A stretch of 64,000 nt of DNA from Agapanthus africanus (Eukaryota; Streptophyta; Magnoliopsida; Asparagales; Amaryllidaceae). Position 1 is the stretch's first letter, and every line of letters begins with the position of its first letter. This document shows, piece after piece, positions 1 through 10,402 of this stretch. The DNA is taken from the NCBI GenBank assembly GCA_030015575.1, contig JASDDO010000006.1:319038361-319102360 (forward strand). The letters run 5' to 3'. Below the pieces are notes generated by a model. That model was not told the origin of the DNA. It ran no database searches and saw nothing but the letters and a program-made list of their open reading frames with translations. Both the position numbers and the translations under genes were made by a program.

Positions 1-677
1 GACATCAGAAAAATGCGATAGATGAGCGCAAAAGAGCCGCCGACGACTGTCACGTAGCCGACTCCAAGGGATCGCAAATTATCACCTTCGGAAGCGACTC
101 TAACGAAGAAGCTGCCCTCAACCCTCTCCTCAAGGAATCCATTTCAAAAATGAAAGAATTGAGGAGTTGCGAGAACGTTCAGCCGTGCAATCGCACGCTA
201 CTCGGAAAAAATCTCGGCCTCGCAAACAAAGGATCGAGCAAAAAAGATAAAGAGAAGGGAAAAACAGCCCTCGTAGCCAATACTCAATAGCAATCGAGTG
301 GCCCTAGACCGGTTGTTTGCCGAAACAACAAGCGGCAACCCCTCCAGGAAAAGTTGAAACGTCTTTACTCGTTTCCTCAAAATAAAACGAGGAGACTGTT
401 CGAGCTGGCAGTGCGCGACAGACTCATTAATCTGCCGAGTCCAAAACGTCCGTTGCGGCCAGGCGATGTTAACGATCTCGATTATTGCCCTTACCACCAA
501 ACGGTAGGTCACCTGATCGAGGATTGCTACGTCTTCAAAAACTGGGTTGAAGATCAATACCAACAAGGCAAGTTCGTCATATCCAAAAACTGGAAGGTGA
601 GCCCGCCACAACCGCACGCGCCGGGAAAGATGGAGACGCCTGGGGCATCATGCTCATTCATAGGGAAAGCCCCATAG
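1..677 (+). pseudogene. Tat-like gag C-terminal region (element A)
   Basis: The second half reads through an atypical zinc knuckle of the form C-X2-H-X4-H-X4-C (CPYHQTVGHLIEDC, about bases 486-527), followed by a charged helix. This CHHC pattern with a downstream 'KNWVED'-type helix is common near the gag C-terminus of Tat/Ogre-type Ty3/gypsy elements. The first half is lysine- and glutamate-rich, as expected of a gag linker. The start lies outside the window. The reading frame is broken. The end at the stop near 677 runs straight into the repeat region S, with no protease or RT recognisable. The family call is firm; the exact lineage is inferred from the pol of element B, which shares region S. 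Confidence 0.7.
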
Positions 678-842
678 ACCGAAAAGTCAATAAACTAGAT
701 ATTCGCCTTAAATACGGCGACGGCGGACCGAAACGTCCTTAAACTAATTATGGACCGCAATGTCCTAAAACTTGCAAATGACTGAAACGTCGTTAAACTA
801 CTACCAACCCGCGGCATCCCCAGGCCGACGTTGTTTTAAAAA

Positions 843-1119
843 AAACGGTATGTCCATAAGCAGAGTGGGCACGGATGAAAACCCGAAAGGGCTCCGTGAG
901 TAAAAACAGCAGGGCTACCGGCGAGTGTTTGTGAAAAACCTGAAAGGGCGCAACCTCGTTATAAAAAAAAAGAAGAATAAAAGAAGAATAAAAAGAAAGA
1001 AAACGGTATGTCCATAAGCAAAATGGGCACGGATGAAAACCCGAAAGGGCTCCGTGAGTAAAAACAGCAGGACTACCGGCGAGTGTTTGTGAAAACCCGA
1101 AAGGGCGCAACCTCGTTAA
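843..1119 (+). repeat. Direct duplication of about 117 bp
   Basis: Two near-identical blocks (about 843-961 and 1004-1119) each contain 'CCATAAGCA', 'GGGCACGGATGAAAACC', 'GGGCTCCGTGAGTAAAAAC' and end in 'GGGCGCAACCTCGTTA'. They are separated by an A-rich spacer. A single inverted counterpart lies at about 61050-61165 in element B, so the duplication is specific to this copy or has been lost from B. Confidence 0.8.
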
Positions 1120-1125
1120 AGGACA

Positions 1126-1646
1126 CTTACAGGGTCCTCTCGACCTTGTAAGGAGAAATCACCTGCGTGAAATCCTTACGACTCATAAGGGAGCAACACA
1201 CTTAGGGATCCTCACGATTCCTAAGGAGAAAACACACTTACGAGATCCTCATGACTCGTAAGGAGAACTCCCTTATGGGACCCTCACGGCTCATAAGAAT
1301 TGAAAGTCTTAAGTTACAGAGACCTAAACCTGTACTTAAGCAACCCCCACAACCTTCGATATTGCCCTACAAGTGGCTCAACACTGACCCTTGTATACAA
1401 TCCACGGGCCCGAATAAACATTTCCCTAACCAAGTCCCATCCGTGACTAGGGATATGTTCGTACAGTGAACAACCCTTGTAAGCCCTCTCGATTTATAAG
1501 GAGAAAACCCTTTTGTAAGATCCTTATGACTTACAGGGGAACATACACTTAGGAATCCTCACGATTCCTGAGGAGAAAACACACCTACAAGATCCTCACG
1601 ACTCGTAGGGAGAAATACCTTTGTGAGACCCTTACGGCTCATGAAG
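1126..1646 (+). repeat. Nine-unit hairpin array with variable arms (element A)
   Basis: Each unit is about 26 nt: an arm of 7-9 nt, a conserved core close to ATCCTCACGA, and the complement of the arm. Clear units are 1237-1262 (arms CTTACGAG/CTCGTAAG), 1272-1297 (CTTATGGG/CTCATAAG), 1548-1571 (CTTAGGAA/TTCCTGAG), 1584-1609 (CCTACAAG/CTCGTAGG) and 1619-1646. Weaker units are at 1126-1152, about 1165-1190, 1201-1226, 1477-1502 and 1513-1536. Arms differ between units while pairing is mostly kept. Confidence 0.8.
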
Positions 1647-1713
1647 TCAAAAGCCTTAGTCGACAGGACCTTAACCCTGTTTGCTAAGCCACCTTTGTTC
1701 GACATCGACAGAG

Positions 1714-1872
1714 GCAAATGATGATTTGCTCCTGGCAATATCCCAGTTGTAGCGATGCTGATGCCTAAACCGGTATCAAATTCCAAGTCATTTCATGGCA
1801 AATGATGATTCGCTCCTGGCAATATTCCAGTTGTAGCGATGCTGATGCTAAGATTGGCATCAGATTCCGAGT
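1714..1872 (+). repeat. Direct duplication of about 75 bp
   Basis: Two copies (about 1714-1788 and 1798-1872) share 'CAAATGATGAT', 'GCTCCTGGCAATAT' and 'CCAGTTGTAGCGATGCTGAT'. Both are also present, inverted, at about 60345-60500 in element B, so this duplication predates the split of A and B. Confidence 0.8.
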
Positions 1873-1914
1873 TCCACACTCGCGACAGAAAAATCAGCGA
1901 GCCATACATGCATA

Positions 1915-2140
1915 CGAAATAGCCAAAATGATAGGGCAACTTGCAAATAAAAATCAGCAAGTAAAAAAAATGTGTATGCATGCAAAATAGCCGAAATGAT
2001 TGGGCAACTCGCAATAAAAAGCAGCGAGTGAAAGTAAAATAAATAGCCGAAATGATTGGGCACCGCGAAAAATAGCCGAAATGATTGGGCAATCGCGACC
2101 TTCATGATATAAAAACTGAAATGATAGAGCATCGCGGAAA
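1915..2140 (+). repeat. Degenerate tandem repeat 'AAATAGCCGAAATGATTGGGC'
   Basis: Four to five spaced copies of a unit of about 22 bp (for example near 1918, 1984, 2041 and 2071), each followed by a variable tail such as AACTCGCAATAAAAAGCAGCG. Inverted copies occur at 60220-60320 in element B. Confidence 0.7.
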
Positions 2141-2550
2141 TAAAATAATAGCACAAAAAAATGATGAATGAAATTTAACCCTTACAGGCGATAGCATAGC
2201 AATCCATGTATACAATCCATGGGCGCAAACAAAGAAGGAGACACATCTTCCCTCCCCATGCTCCATCAGAAAACGGAGCCAAGTCTTGACGGTAACTCAT
2301 ATAAAACCTAAAAGACGATCGGAGATCATCCCACACCAGCGCGGCATGGTCATCACCTCGACGTCCGTCTTAATACAACAGACGAGATGTCACAACAATG
2401 TTCTTCCTCCAACAGGACTCGGACGTGACAAAGCAAACGAAGCAAAGGCCAAATTCCTAGCTTCAGGGTCTTAACGGCAAGTCATATAAAGCCTGAAAGA
2501 CAATCGGAGATCATCTTGCACCAGTGCGGAATGGTCACCACCTCGACGTT

Positions 2551-3657
2551 CAGTGGATTCTGCGCACCTTCGGGCGGTGGCAGCGTGGTGTTATAATTAG
2601 ATGGAGTGCCGTCCATCACGGTTGATGTAGTGTGTGGTAGGGGAAAAGAAGATGAAGAAGTACCGACTTCGGCGTCGATAGCAGGAACGCGGACAAGACG
2701 GGCACTAGGATCCCGTGTCCAGCCGAGCATGCACTAAGCGGGTTTAGTGCAAGTGGCAGCGTGTGTGTGATTTTAAAATTGGCTTGTTTTTGAAAAAGTG
2801 GGACTCAAGACAAATCACCCTAAGATGCACAAGCAACCCTAGAACTAAGGTCGCCTAGGTCTGCTAGACAGCTCCTAACTAAGGCTAGAAATAGGACCTC
2901 AAACCGCCTCTTCACGGACAAGTACGGCCAGGTAAGTGGGAAGGAACCACCACTACAGTGGGCCTAATTAAAAACCACTAGCCTAGACACCGCAATGTCA
3001 GTTAGGATAAACGGCCGATGCCTATACTAGTCTTTTTCCTATTGAGCTCGACAGTCCTCAGAGTCTGGTCTAGATATTTTTTTAAATTAATGAAGGGTTG
3101 TTCTATATGCTCGGTTTGTGATTTGTGGGGCTTAGGAAGGGTGATGAAATCCCCACCTAATCTTGATTTGGTCTTTGCCCCTTAAAATCCGTATTAAATA
3201 TGCAAAACAAAACCAATCACAAAACTTTTTGCAAAAAGATTTTTGAGCGGCGCAATTTTGCAAAGAATCCTGCAGAAAATAGATTTTATTGGATTTGAGA
3301 GGAGAGAGAAGGAGTTGAGAATATTACCAGAGAATTCTGTAGCCCTAATCCCTCCAAGAAGCCGCGTTTCCGCCGCAGGAAGCACCTTAGTGCCGCGGTT
3401 CCGCCGCGAGGTGGAGAGATCAGTTGATGAAAATTTTTCTGTGATCTCCTTTGCTCCTCTGGATCTCTAAAAATCTCTATGTTTCCTGTTTTCCTCAATT
3501 CTGTGACTCCAGATCTCCTTGCAAAAATCCACGCACAAATCGTTAAATATGCAGTTTGCAGTTTTGTTTTAATAATGATATGGCTCGTCTAAGAATTCAA
3601 CACAAATAGTAAAAATAAAAAATTACGCACGTATCCCCGGCAACGGCGCCATTTGAT
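2551..3657 (-). other. Second, partial G1 internal region: primer site, leader and gag start
   Basis: This is near-identical to 9296-10402: the primer site (3634-3651), a leader of about 900 bp and the first 60 or so gag codons (2730-2551). It lies outside the downstream LTR, in the same orientation, and joins element A sequence at about 2550. The leader holds a GC-rich paired motif at 3361-3410 and has no other ORF I can support. Confidence 0.85.
3634..3651 (-). promoter_or_regulatory. Primer-binding site, Asp-tRNA type (second G1 internal)
   Basis: On the minus strand this reads TGGCGCCGTTGCCGGGGA, the primer site typical of Athila-type Ty3/gypsy elements. It sits six bases inside the LTR edge at 3658. 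Confidence 0.85.
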
Positions 3658-5107
3658 TGATACGAAAAAGTGTTTGTTTGTAGTTAACCGCAATCAATAA
3701 CGGTGTCGCGTGTAGCTAGACCGAGATGAGTACGGGTCGTCCTCTGGGAAACGTGGAACCTTTTATTTTTACTTTAGATGTGTTGAGAAAGAGAGGAGGA
3801 ATAAAGAATTTTGTAGAAAGATTTCTAGATCTACTTTAAACAAGAATGTTAAATATAGATCTAGATTATTTTAGAGATTTAAATAATATAATAATAGGGC
3901 TTGTAGGGTTCGTTAGGATTTAGTAGTTATGGAAGATTAATTAAAAGTTACCCTTTTTATCCATTAATAGATTTAGAACTAGAACGACGGTGATGCGTGT
4001 AGATTAGGGTTTCTGGAGGGAAAAGGAATCCCACTCGTAACCCTTATCTCGACACGGAACTCCGTTCATATCTAGCCTTTACCAAAACAATCATTAATCT
4101 AATCTCTAATCGCGGTCGGAACTAGCAAGGAATTGCTAGCGCGCCCGATTAGGATGTTAATGATTATTTTGATAAAGTTCCTAAACTTTATAGGACTTAA
4201 AAAGGGTTTAATTATTTTCATCCCCCATTAACCTACCCTAATCCTACGAACCCTAACAAGCGGAGAATTACTCGCGCATGTTGGGAGAAGAAGATGAAAA
4301 GAAAGAGAGGGAAAACATAATGCAAAAAAACAATTAAATAAAACTAAATACCTTTATTAATCAACTCCTTCAAACTACACTTTTTATTCCATAGAAAATG
4401 ATTACAAAACTTGATTTGCTTCTCGATCTTTCCTAAGGAGGTAGTCGAACAGTCGATGATCAGCCTGGATGCGTGAGCGTCGGGAGCTTCGTGATCTCTT
4501 CGGCTTGATAGCTTTTCCAAGAGGCTCTTGGTGCCTTTTTATAGTGCAAACCCAGAATCTTATTGTTGAGAAGTTGGTAAAATATTGCATAGATTCACCC
4601 CAAAAATCCTCTGCCCCTAACTCCCTGGAAGTGCGGCGGATCCGCGGCAAATGGTGGCTAGGGCCGCGGATCCGCGCTCAAGGGTGGGGATCATTTGATG
4701 CTTTTTCTTGTGCTTTCATCTGGTGACATTTGGCAATCCTAGGCATCTTCAGAATCTGAAAATCTTTTCTCGGTTGCTTCCAGACTTGGTCTCCAAGTTT
4801 TGCTTCTTAATTTGGCAAGATTTCTTCAACAAATTGATTTGTTTGATAAATTCTGCATAACAACTTGGAAAATTCTGCACAATAATCTCAAATAATATTT
4901 AGTAGACTTAGTCCTACTAGGATTTGGTCAATAGATTTATTTGCATACATTTTCCTACCAAATGATCATTAAAATATATTAACACATGGAAAATAATGTT
5001 TTTACACATAAACCCTCATATGTATAATATATTATAATAAAGTCCTTTTTTAATATGAAAATGGTAGGAAAAATGTAATACAAATGTGCAGTTTTATCAA
5101 CTGAACA
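3658..5107 (-). repeat. G1 LTR, downstream copy (1450 bp)
   Basis: On the minus strand it runs from TGTTCAGTTGATAAAACTGC to ...TTTTTCGTATCA, so it has TG...CA ends. It is preceded in element sense by a purine tract (5108-5122) and is the same length as the copy at 10403-11852. It contains a GC-rich paired palindrome at 4631-4680. Short ORFs inside it are not supported as genes. Confidence 0.93.
4631..4680. repeat. Paired GC-rich palindrome module in G1 LTR
   Basis: Arms GGCGGATCCGCGGC and GCCGCGGATCCGCGC are separated by a spacer of about 16 bp containing GGTGGCTAGG. The same design occurs at 11376-11425 and in unrelated families elsewhere in the window. Confidence 0.8.
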
Positions 5108-6538
5108 AATACCCCCAAACTTATCTTTGATCGTCCCGAGCAAACTAGTTTATTTAAGAGGAGAAAAAGAAAGGAGAAAACTAAGCACACTTTCGTAGGC
5201 AGACACGATTGCACTGAGCACGTGCAACAAGCCGTTAAACCTCTAGGTGTCCCTAGTAGGAGGAGTGTTGTCTCCTGAGGGTTTTCAGCGGATTACACCC
5301 ACAAAATCCTATAACAAAAGAAAGATGGTGAAATTTACATATAAAGACAAGAACCATAAAAGAAATACTTTGAAAAGAAGAGTTTCCAACTATGCTAGCT
5401 TTTCAGTTGTCATGAGCCCTATCTTAATAGTCATGAAAAAATGTTAGAAATCACATTACCCCTCAATAAAACATCATCTTTATTCTTCATTCCTACCTTT
5501 CATCCAAACATTGATCATATAACCCCACGTGTGTGTAAAGAACATCCCTACACTCGGAGAATTCAATTCAAGCTATCATACTCTTGTCCATCTACCTTAG
5601 TACTTTTTAATTTGATGAATATTTAGATTTGCTCGCACATTTTCATGCGACCGTTAATACTTCTTGAGGTACTAACAGACCGATTACTCGTGTGCTTGCT
5701 GATTAGGTGATAGTATTTTCCTCGTCTTGCACCACCTAAGGCTTAGCAGTGACTCCCAGACCAGTTGGCCTTAGGGCACTAGGTGAAGAGGCACCCTCGC
5801 TATATTTTTTTATTGCTGCCTTGGCGATAACAAAACCAGTGTTCATTTTTTTTTTCTCTTTTCACCATTTTTATATTTTCTTCATTTTTTTATTTATTTC
5901 CTTCATACTTAGGCTTTTAGACAAGAGCATTTCAAGGTATCCTCTACTATCCCGAGTTTCAAGACGTGTGTAAGTGCATATAGTAGGGTATCAACATTCA
6001 AATGTTTGGCTTCCAGAATAGAAACTATTTTTCAGACTTATTTTTATCCTCAGATTAGTGACTTCCTTCATCTTACTAACCCTTGGGACAACAGCTCATA
6101 ACTACTTATTACCAGTTCGTTTAAGAAAACTTCTAATTTTCTTGGTTTTCTTAAATTATTCCTATCTTTTGGATGTAATTTTTCACTTTCTACTCCTTTG
6201 TTATAAATTTTTTTTTTTTTAAATTTTTGAAAATGTTGTGCTTATGCAAAATATGATGCAAATTGATGTGTACATAAGCACAAACCTCCTCCAAATCTGT
6301 TTACAGCAGTGTCCTCACTGATGTCATCCGTTAAGCTCAAAAACCTGTAGACTTGGGAGGAAATTATTAATGGGGGCAAGAATATATGAAAGTGAAAATC
6401 CTCCCGCAAACCTATTTTAGGCTCACAATTTTGTAAAATCATTTTCTTTCAAGAGCCAAAATATACCACCCCTCCCCCAAACTTGAGTTAAACAATTTTA
6501 AACTTTTTAAAATCACATGAGGGGGTCAAGGTTATTAG
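5108..6538 (-). other. G1 noncoding region between gag-pro and LTR
   Basis: About 1.4 kb with no credible ORF. It begins (element sense end) with the polypurine tract 5108-5122. It is strongly similar along its length to 45849-47298 of the Athila element: shared stretches include GCACACTTTCGTAGGCA, GTGTCCCTAGTAGGAGGAG and AGAAAACTTCTAATTTTCTT. In Athila elements an env-like ORF normally lies here; none is seen in either copy. Confidence 0.75.
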
Positions 6539-9475
6539 TCAATGCCAAGCTTTGCAAAGACCGAAGGTCAACACCAACCATTCAAAAATTTTATCAATGA
6601 AGTACCAAGGTTGGTGGAAGAACATGTCACCTTTTGATGTGAAGAAGTGGGGAGGTGACAAGAGGTGTAAAGGATAGCGTCTCAATTTGGAGAGACGACA
6701 CAGTGATAGTGATGATGGATTACTCGCATTATCATGATTGTCCAAAAGAGGGGGTGGAGGTCCAATTTCTTCATCTTGGAGTTGATTCATCTCAACGCCC
6801 GTGTCTTGTAAAAATGCGAGTTCATCAGCGAAAATTTCCTCAAAGCTTTCATCGATACCCCGAAAAATAATGTCATCAGAAAAAATGGGGTGATCGTCAG
6901 ACTCAATATAAGGTTCCTTATTAGATGTTGACCCGAACAACTCGGTGGAAGAGTAGATGTTTGGGTTAAACAACAACATATGAAAAGAGTCTGTATCATG
7001 AGGTTGATCAAATTCGCTGCTGTCGACATCCATTAATTCGACAGAACACACATGAGCATAGGGTTCGGAGGGTTCACTTCCCAACTTGTAAATGTTAAGC
7101 TCAATTGACTTCTTTCCGAAGGATAGGGTCATAGAGCCGTTTCTACAATTGATTACTGCGTTGGAAGTGGCCAAAAAGGGTCGACCGAGTATCACCGGGA
7201 TTTGATTGCGTGGGTTTGCTACAGGTTGTGTATCTATAACGATAAAGTCCACAGGGAATATGAATTCCCCGACTTTGATTAACACATCCTCTAGCTCACC
7301 CCTTGGTTGGGTGATAGATCGATCGGCCATCTGAAGAGTGCAATGCGCAGGTTTTAACTCTCCGATTCCTAATTGCTCATAAACCGAATACGGAAGCAAG
7401 TTAACACTAGCACCTAGATCGAGTAGAGCACGATTAATATTTTTACCCCCAATAGAAATTGAAATTGTAGGACTTCCGGGGTCCTTTCGTTTCTTGGGAA
7501 GTTGTTGTGTAAAAGCAGTGCTCACATTACTCGCAAGGAAAACTTTTTTAGGTACTTGAACTTTTCTCTTCCTAGTGCACAAGTCCTTTAAGATTTTTGC
7601 ATATGACGGAACTTGTTGAATAGCATCTAGGAGAGGAATGTTTATGTTAACTTGCTTAAAAATTTCCACAATCTTCTCCATTTGTGGACTTGGTCTGTTG
7701 CCCCTTAACCTGTTTGGATAAGGTGCTTGATCAATAAGTTTTGGGTCCAACGTTGGAGAGGATTGTGGGGACGGATTCGATCCCATAACTGGAGTGGGAA
7801 TCGACTTAGATAGATTTGGTGAAATGGGCGAAGGGTTCGAGCCTTGGGGAAAACGGAGAATAGGCTCGGGTGAAGGTGGGAGACTAGACGAATTAGGGGA
7901 AGAAGAAGAAGCTGGGGTATCATTGGTGTCACTATCATCACACTGCTCACCCACTCGGTTATTCAGCACTTTTCCCGATCTCAACGTGGTAACAGCACTC
8001 ACATTATAACTTTGTGAGTGGCCAGGATTAGGTATGGGTTGAGATGGGAGTTTCCCTTTCTCTCTCGCACTCATTGCGGCGTTTAACTGTGCGATTTGGT
8101 TTTCTATTGATTTAATACTCTCACCATGGGAGGCGGAGTTTTTCGTTAGGGTATCAATAGAAGACCTCATCTCAGCCGAATTTTGCATGGATTGTTTCAT
8201 GAACATATCCAAAGTTTGTGCAAGTGAGTTGTCAGTACCGGCCACTTGTGGTGTAGAAATGTTGGCCGGATTTTGGAAATTCTGTGACTGAAAGGGGGGC
8301 TGATTCTGTGGTTGTGGTTGCTGTGGAGGAGGTCTTTGATAATTGCTTTGTTGGTTTTGATTCCAAGCAAAGTTAGGATGATTCCTCCATCCTTGATTGT
8401 ACGTGGAAGAATAAGGGTCGTTTCTAGGTCGCTGCTGAAAAGCAGCATTAGCTTGAAACGATGCATTCATAGGACATTCTTCAGTTAAGTGTGAAGGATC
8501 CGAACAGCAACCACAGACGGTCTTAGGAAGCGTGACCTGATTTAGGGAGAAAGATGAGAACTTGTTTTCAATAGCGTCGAGTTTCTTTTGTATCGCTGCC
8601 ATTTCAGCTTTCACTGCGATGGAAACGTCAAGCTGGTGAATACCTCCCTTAGTTGAAGGTGGTCTTACGCTTTCCCACTGCAAAGTGCTTTCTGCGAGAT
8701 CTTCCAGATATTTCCAAGCTTCACCGTCATCTTTAGACATGAAATTGCATTGACACATTGTTTCAAGCATCTACTTTGTCGCTGGATTAATGCCCTCATA
8801 TATAATCCGACATAAATCCCATCTTTGTATTCCGTGATGGGGGCATTGGACAAGCAGATCTTTGAAACGTTCAAAGCACTTCCAAAATGGTTCATTGGGA
8901 AGCTGGGTGAACTGGTTAATCTCGCTCCTAACATGTGCAGTCTTATGATTTGGGTAAAACTTCTTAAGAAATGCTACAACGAATTCATCCCAATTAGTGA
9001 TAGAGTGTGCGGCAGTATTATAAAGCCATTTTTCTGCCAAGTCGCACAATGTGAATGGGAGAAGACGTAAGCGCATAGCATCTAAAGTCAATTGTGAAGT
9101 ACCCATCATTGCGCATACGTTTTCGAATTTGGTGATGAAAACGTACGCGTCTTCCGACTCAAGCCCGTGAAATTTGGGCATCAGATTGATGTAGTGGGGT
9201 TTAATTTCGAAATTATCCCCATTAGGTGGTGGAAGAGATAGACAAGTAGGAAGAAGACCACGAATAGGATAGCATCTTTCTTGGAGAGAGATGCGCGGTG
9301 GATTCTGCGCACCTTCGGGCGGTGGCAGCGTGGTGTTATAATTAGATGGAGTGCCGTCCATCACGGTTGATGTAGTGTGTGGTAGGGGAAAAGAAGATGA
9401 AGAAGTACCGACTTCGGCGTCGATAGCAGGAACGCGGACAAGACGGGCACTAGGATCCCGTGTCCAGCCGAGCAT
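6539..9475 (-). pseudogene. G1 gag-protease region
   Basis: The gag starts at 9475 (MLGWTRDPSARLVRV), with a central capsid-type retrotransposon gag domain ('AYVFITKFENVCAMMGTSQ', 'WDEFVVAFLKKFYP'). A CX2CX4HX4C zinc knuckle (CGCCSDPSHLTEEC) lies at residues 86-99 of the downstream 743-residue ORF (8770-6539). A proline- and serine-rich linker and a retropepsin fold with the Athila-type active site 'ALLDLGASVNLLP' follow. It then ends without RT or integrase, so mobility would need proteins from a relative such as the element at 43928-55862, whose gag-pro is clearly similar. The two ORFs abut with a break. It would produce virus-like-particle structural protein and protease in the cytoplasm. 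Confidence 0.85.
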
Positions 9476-10402
9476 GCACTAAGCGGGTTTAGTGCAAGTG
9501 GCAGCGTGTGTGTGATTTTAAAATTGGCTTGTTTTTGAAAAAGTGGGACTCAAGACAAATCACCCTAAGATGCACAAGCAACCCTAGAACTAAGGTCGCC
9601 TAGGTCTGCTAGACAGCTCCTAACTAAGGCTAGAAATAGGACCTCAAACCGCCTCTTCACGGACAAGTACGGCCAGGTAAGTGGGAAGGAACCACCACTA
9701 CAGTGGGCCTAATTAAAAACCACTAGCCTAGACACCGCAATGTCAGTTAGGATAAACGGCCGATGCCTATACTAGTCTTTTTCCTATTGAGCTCGACAGT
9801 CCTCAGAGTCTGGTCTAGATATTTTTTTAAATTAATGAAGGGTTATTCTATATGCTCGGTTTGTGATTTGTGGGGCTTAGGAAGGGTGATGAAATCCCCA
9901 CCTAATCTTGATTTGGTCTTTGCCCCTTAAAATCCGTATTAAATATGCAAAACAAAACCAATCACAAAACTTTTTGCAAAAAGATTTTTGAGCGGCGCAA
10001 TTTTGCAAAGAATCCTGCAGAAAATAGATTTTATTGGATTTGAGAGGAGAGAGAAGGAGTTGAGAATATTACCAGAGAATTCTGTAGCCCTAATCCCTCC
10101 AAGAAGCCGCGTTTCCACCGCAGGAAGCACCTTAGTGCCGCGGTTCCGCCGCGAGGTGGAGAGATCAGTTGATGAAAATTTTTCTGTGATCTCCTTTGCT
10201 CCTCTGGATCTCTAAAAATCTCTATGTTTCCTGTTTTCCTCAATTCTGTGACTCCAGATCTCCTTGCAAAAATCCACGCACAAATCGTTAAATATGCAGT
10301 TTGCAGTTTTGTTTTAATAATGATATGGCTCGTCTAAGAATTCAACACAAATAGTAAAAATAAAAAATTACGCACGTATCCCCGGCAACGGCGCCATTTG
10401 AT
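9476..10402 (-). other. G1 leader (between primer site and gag)
   Basis: A noncoding leader of about 930 bp with the primer site at its LTR end. It contains a GC-rich paired motif at 10106-10155 (GCCGCG...CCGCC twice). Short ORFs on both strands here are repeated at 3194-3498 only because the whole leader is duplicated, which is not evidence of coding. Confidence 0.8.
10379..10396 (-). promoter_or_regulatory. Primer-binding site, Asp-tRNA type (G1)
   Basis: TGGCGCCGTTGCCGGGGA on the minus strand, six bases from the LTR edge at 10403. Confidence 0.88.

Larger units (their letters stand above)
678..2550 (+). repeat. Region S of element A: noncoding, tandem-repeat rich
   Basis: This is the noncoding segment between gag and the 3' end of the antisense ORF. 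From left to right it holds 27-bp GGACC...GTCC units (about 727-800), a duplicated block of about 117 bp (843-1119), a nine-unit hairpin array (1126-1646), a duplicated block of about 75 bp (1714-1872), several 'AAATAGCCGAAATGATTGGGC' type units (1915-2140), and two copies of a 65-bp unit (2286-2350 and 2473-2545). The same blocks occur in the same order, inverted, at 61550 down to 59600 in element B. I see no supported coding region. Confidence 0.8.

Noticed and set aside
1126-1646. CRISPR-like array
   Set aside because: Unit spacing is irregular, arms are self-complementary, and the context is a plant retrotransposon; a hairpin array describes it better.
3194-3498. Short ORFs on both strands repeated at 9939-10243
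   Set aside because: Explained by duplication of the G1 leader; both strands are open, which indicates chance.
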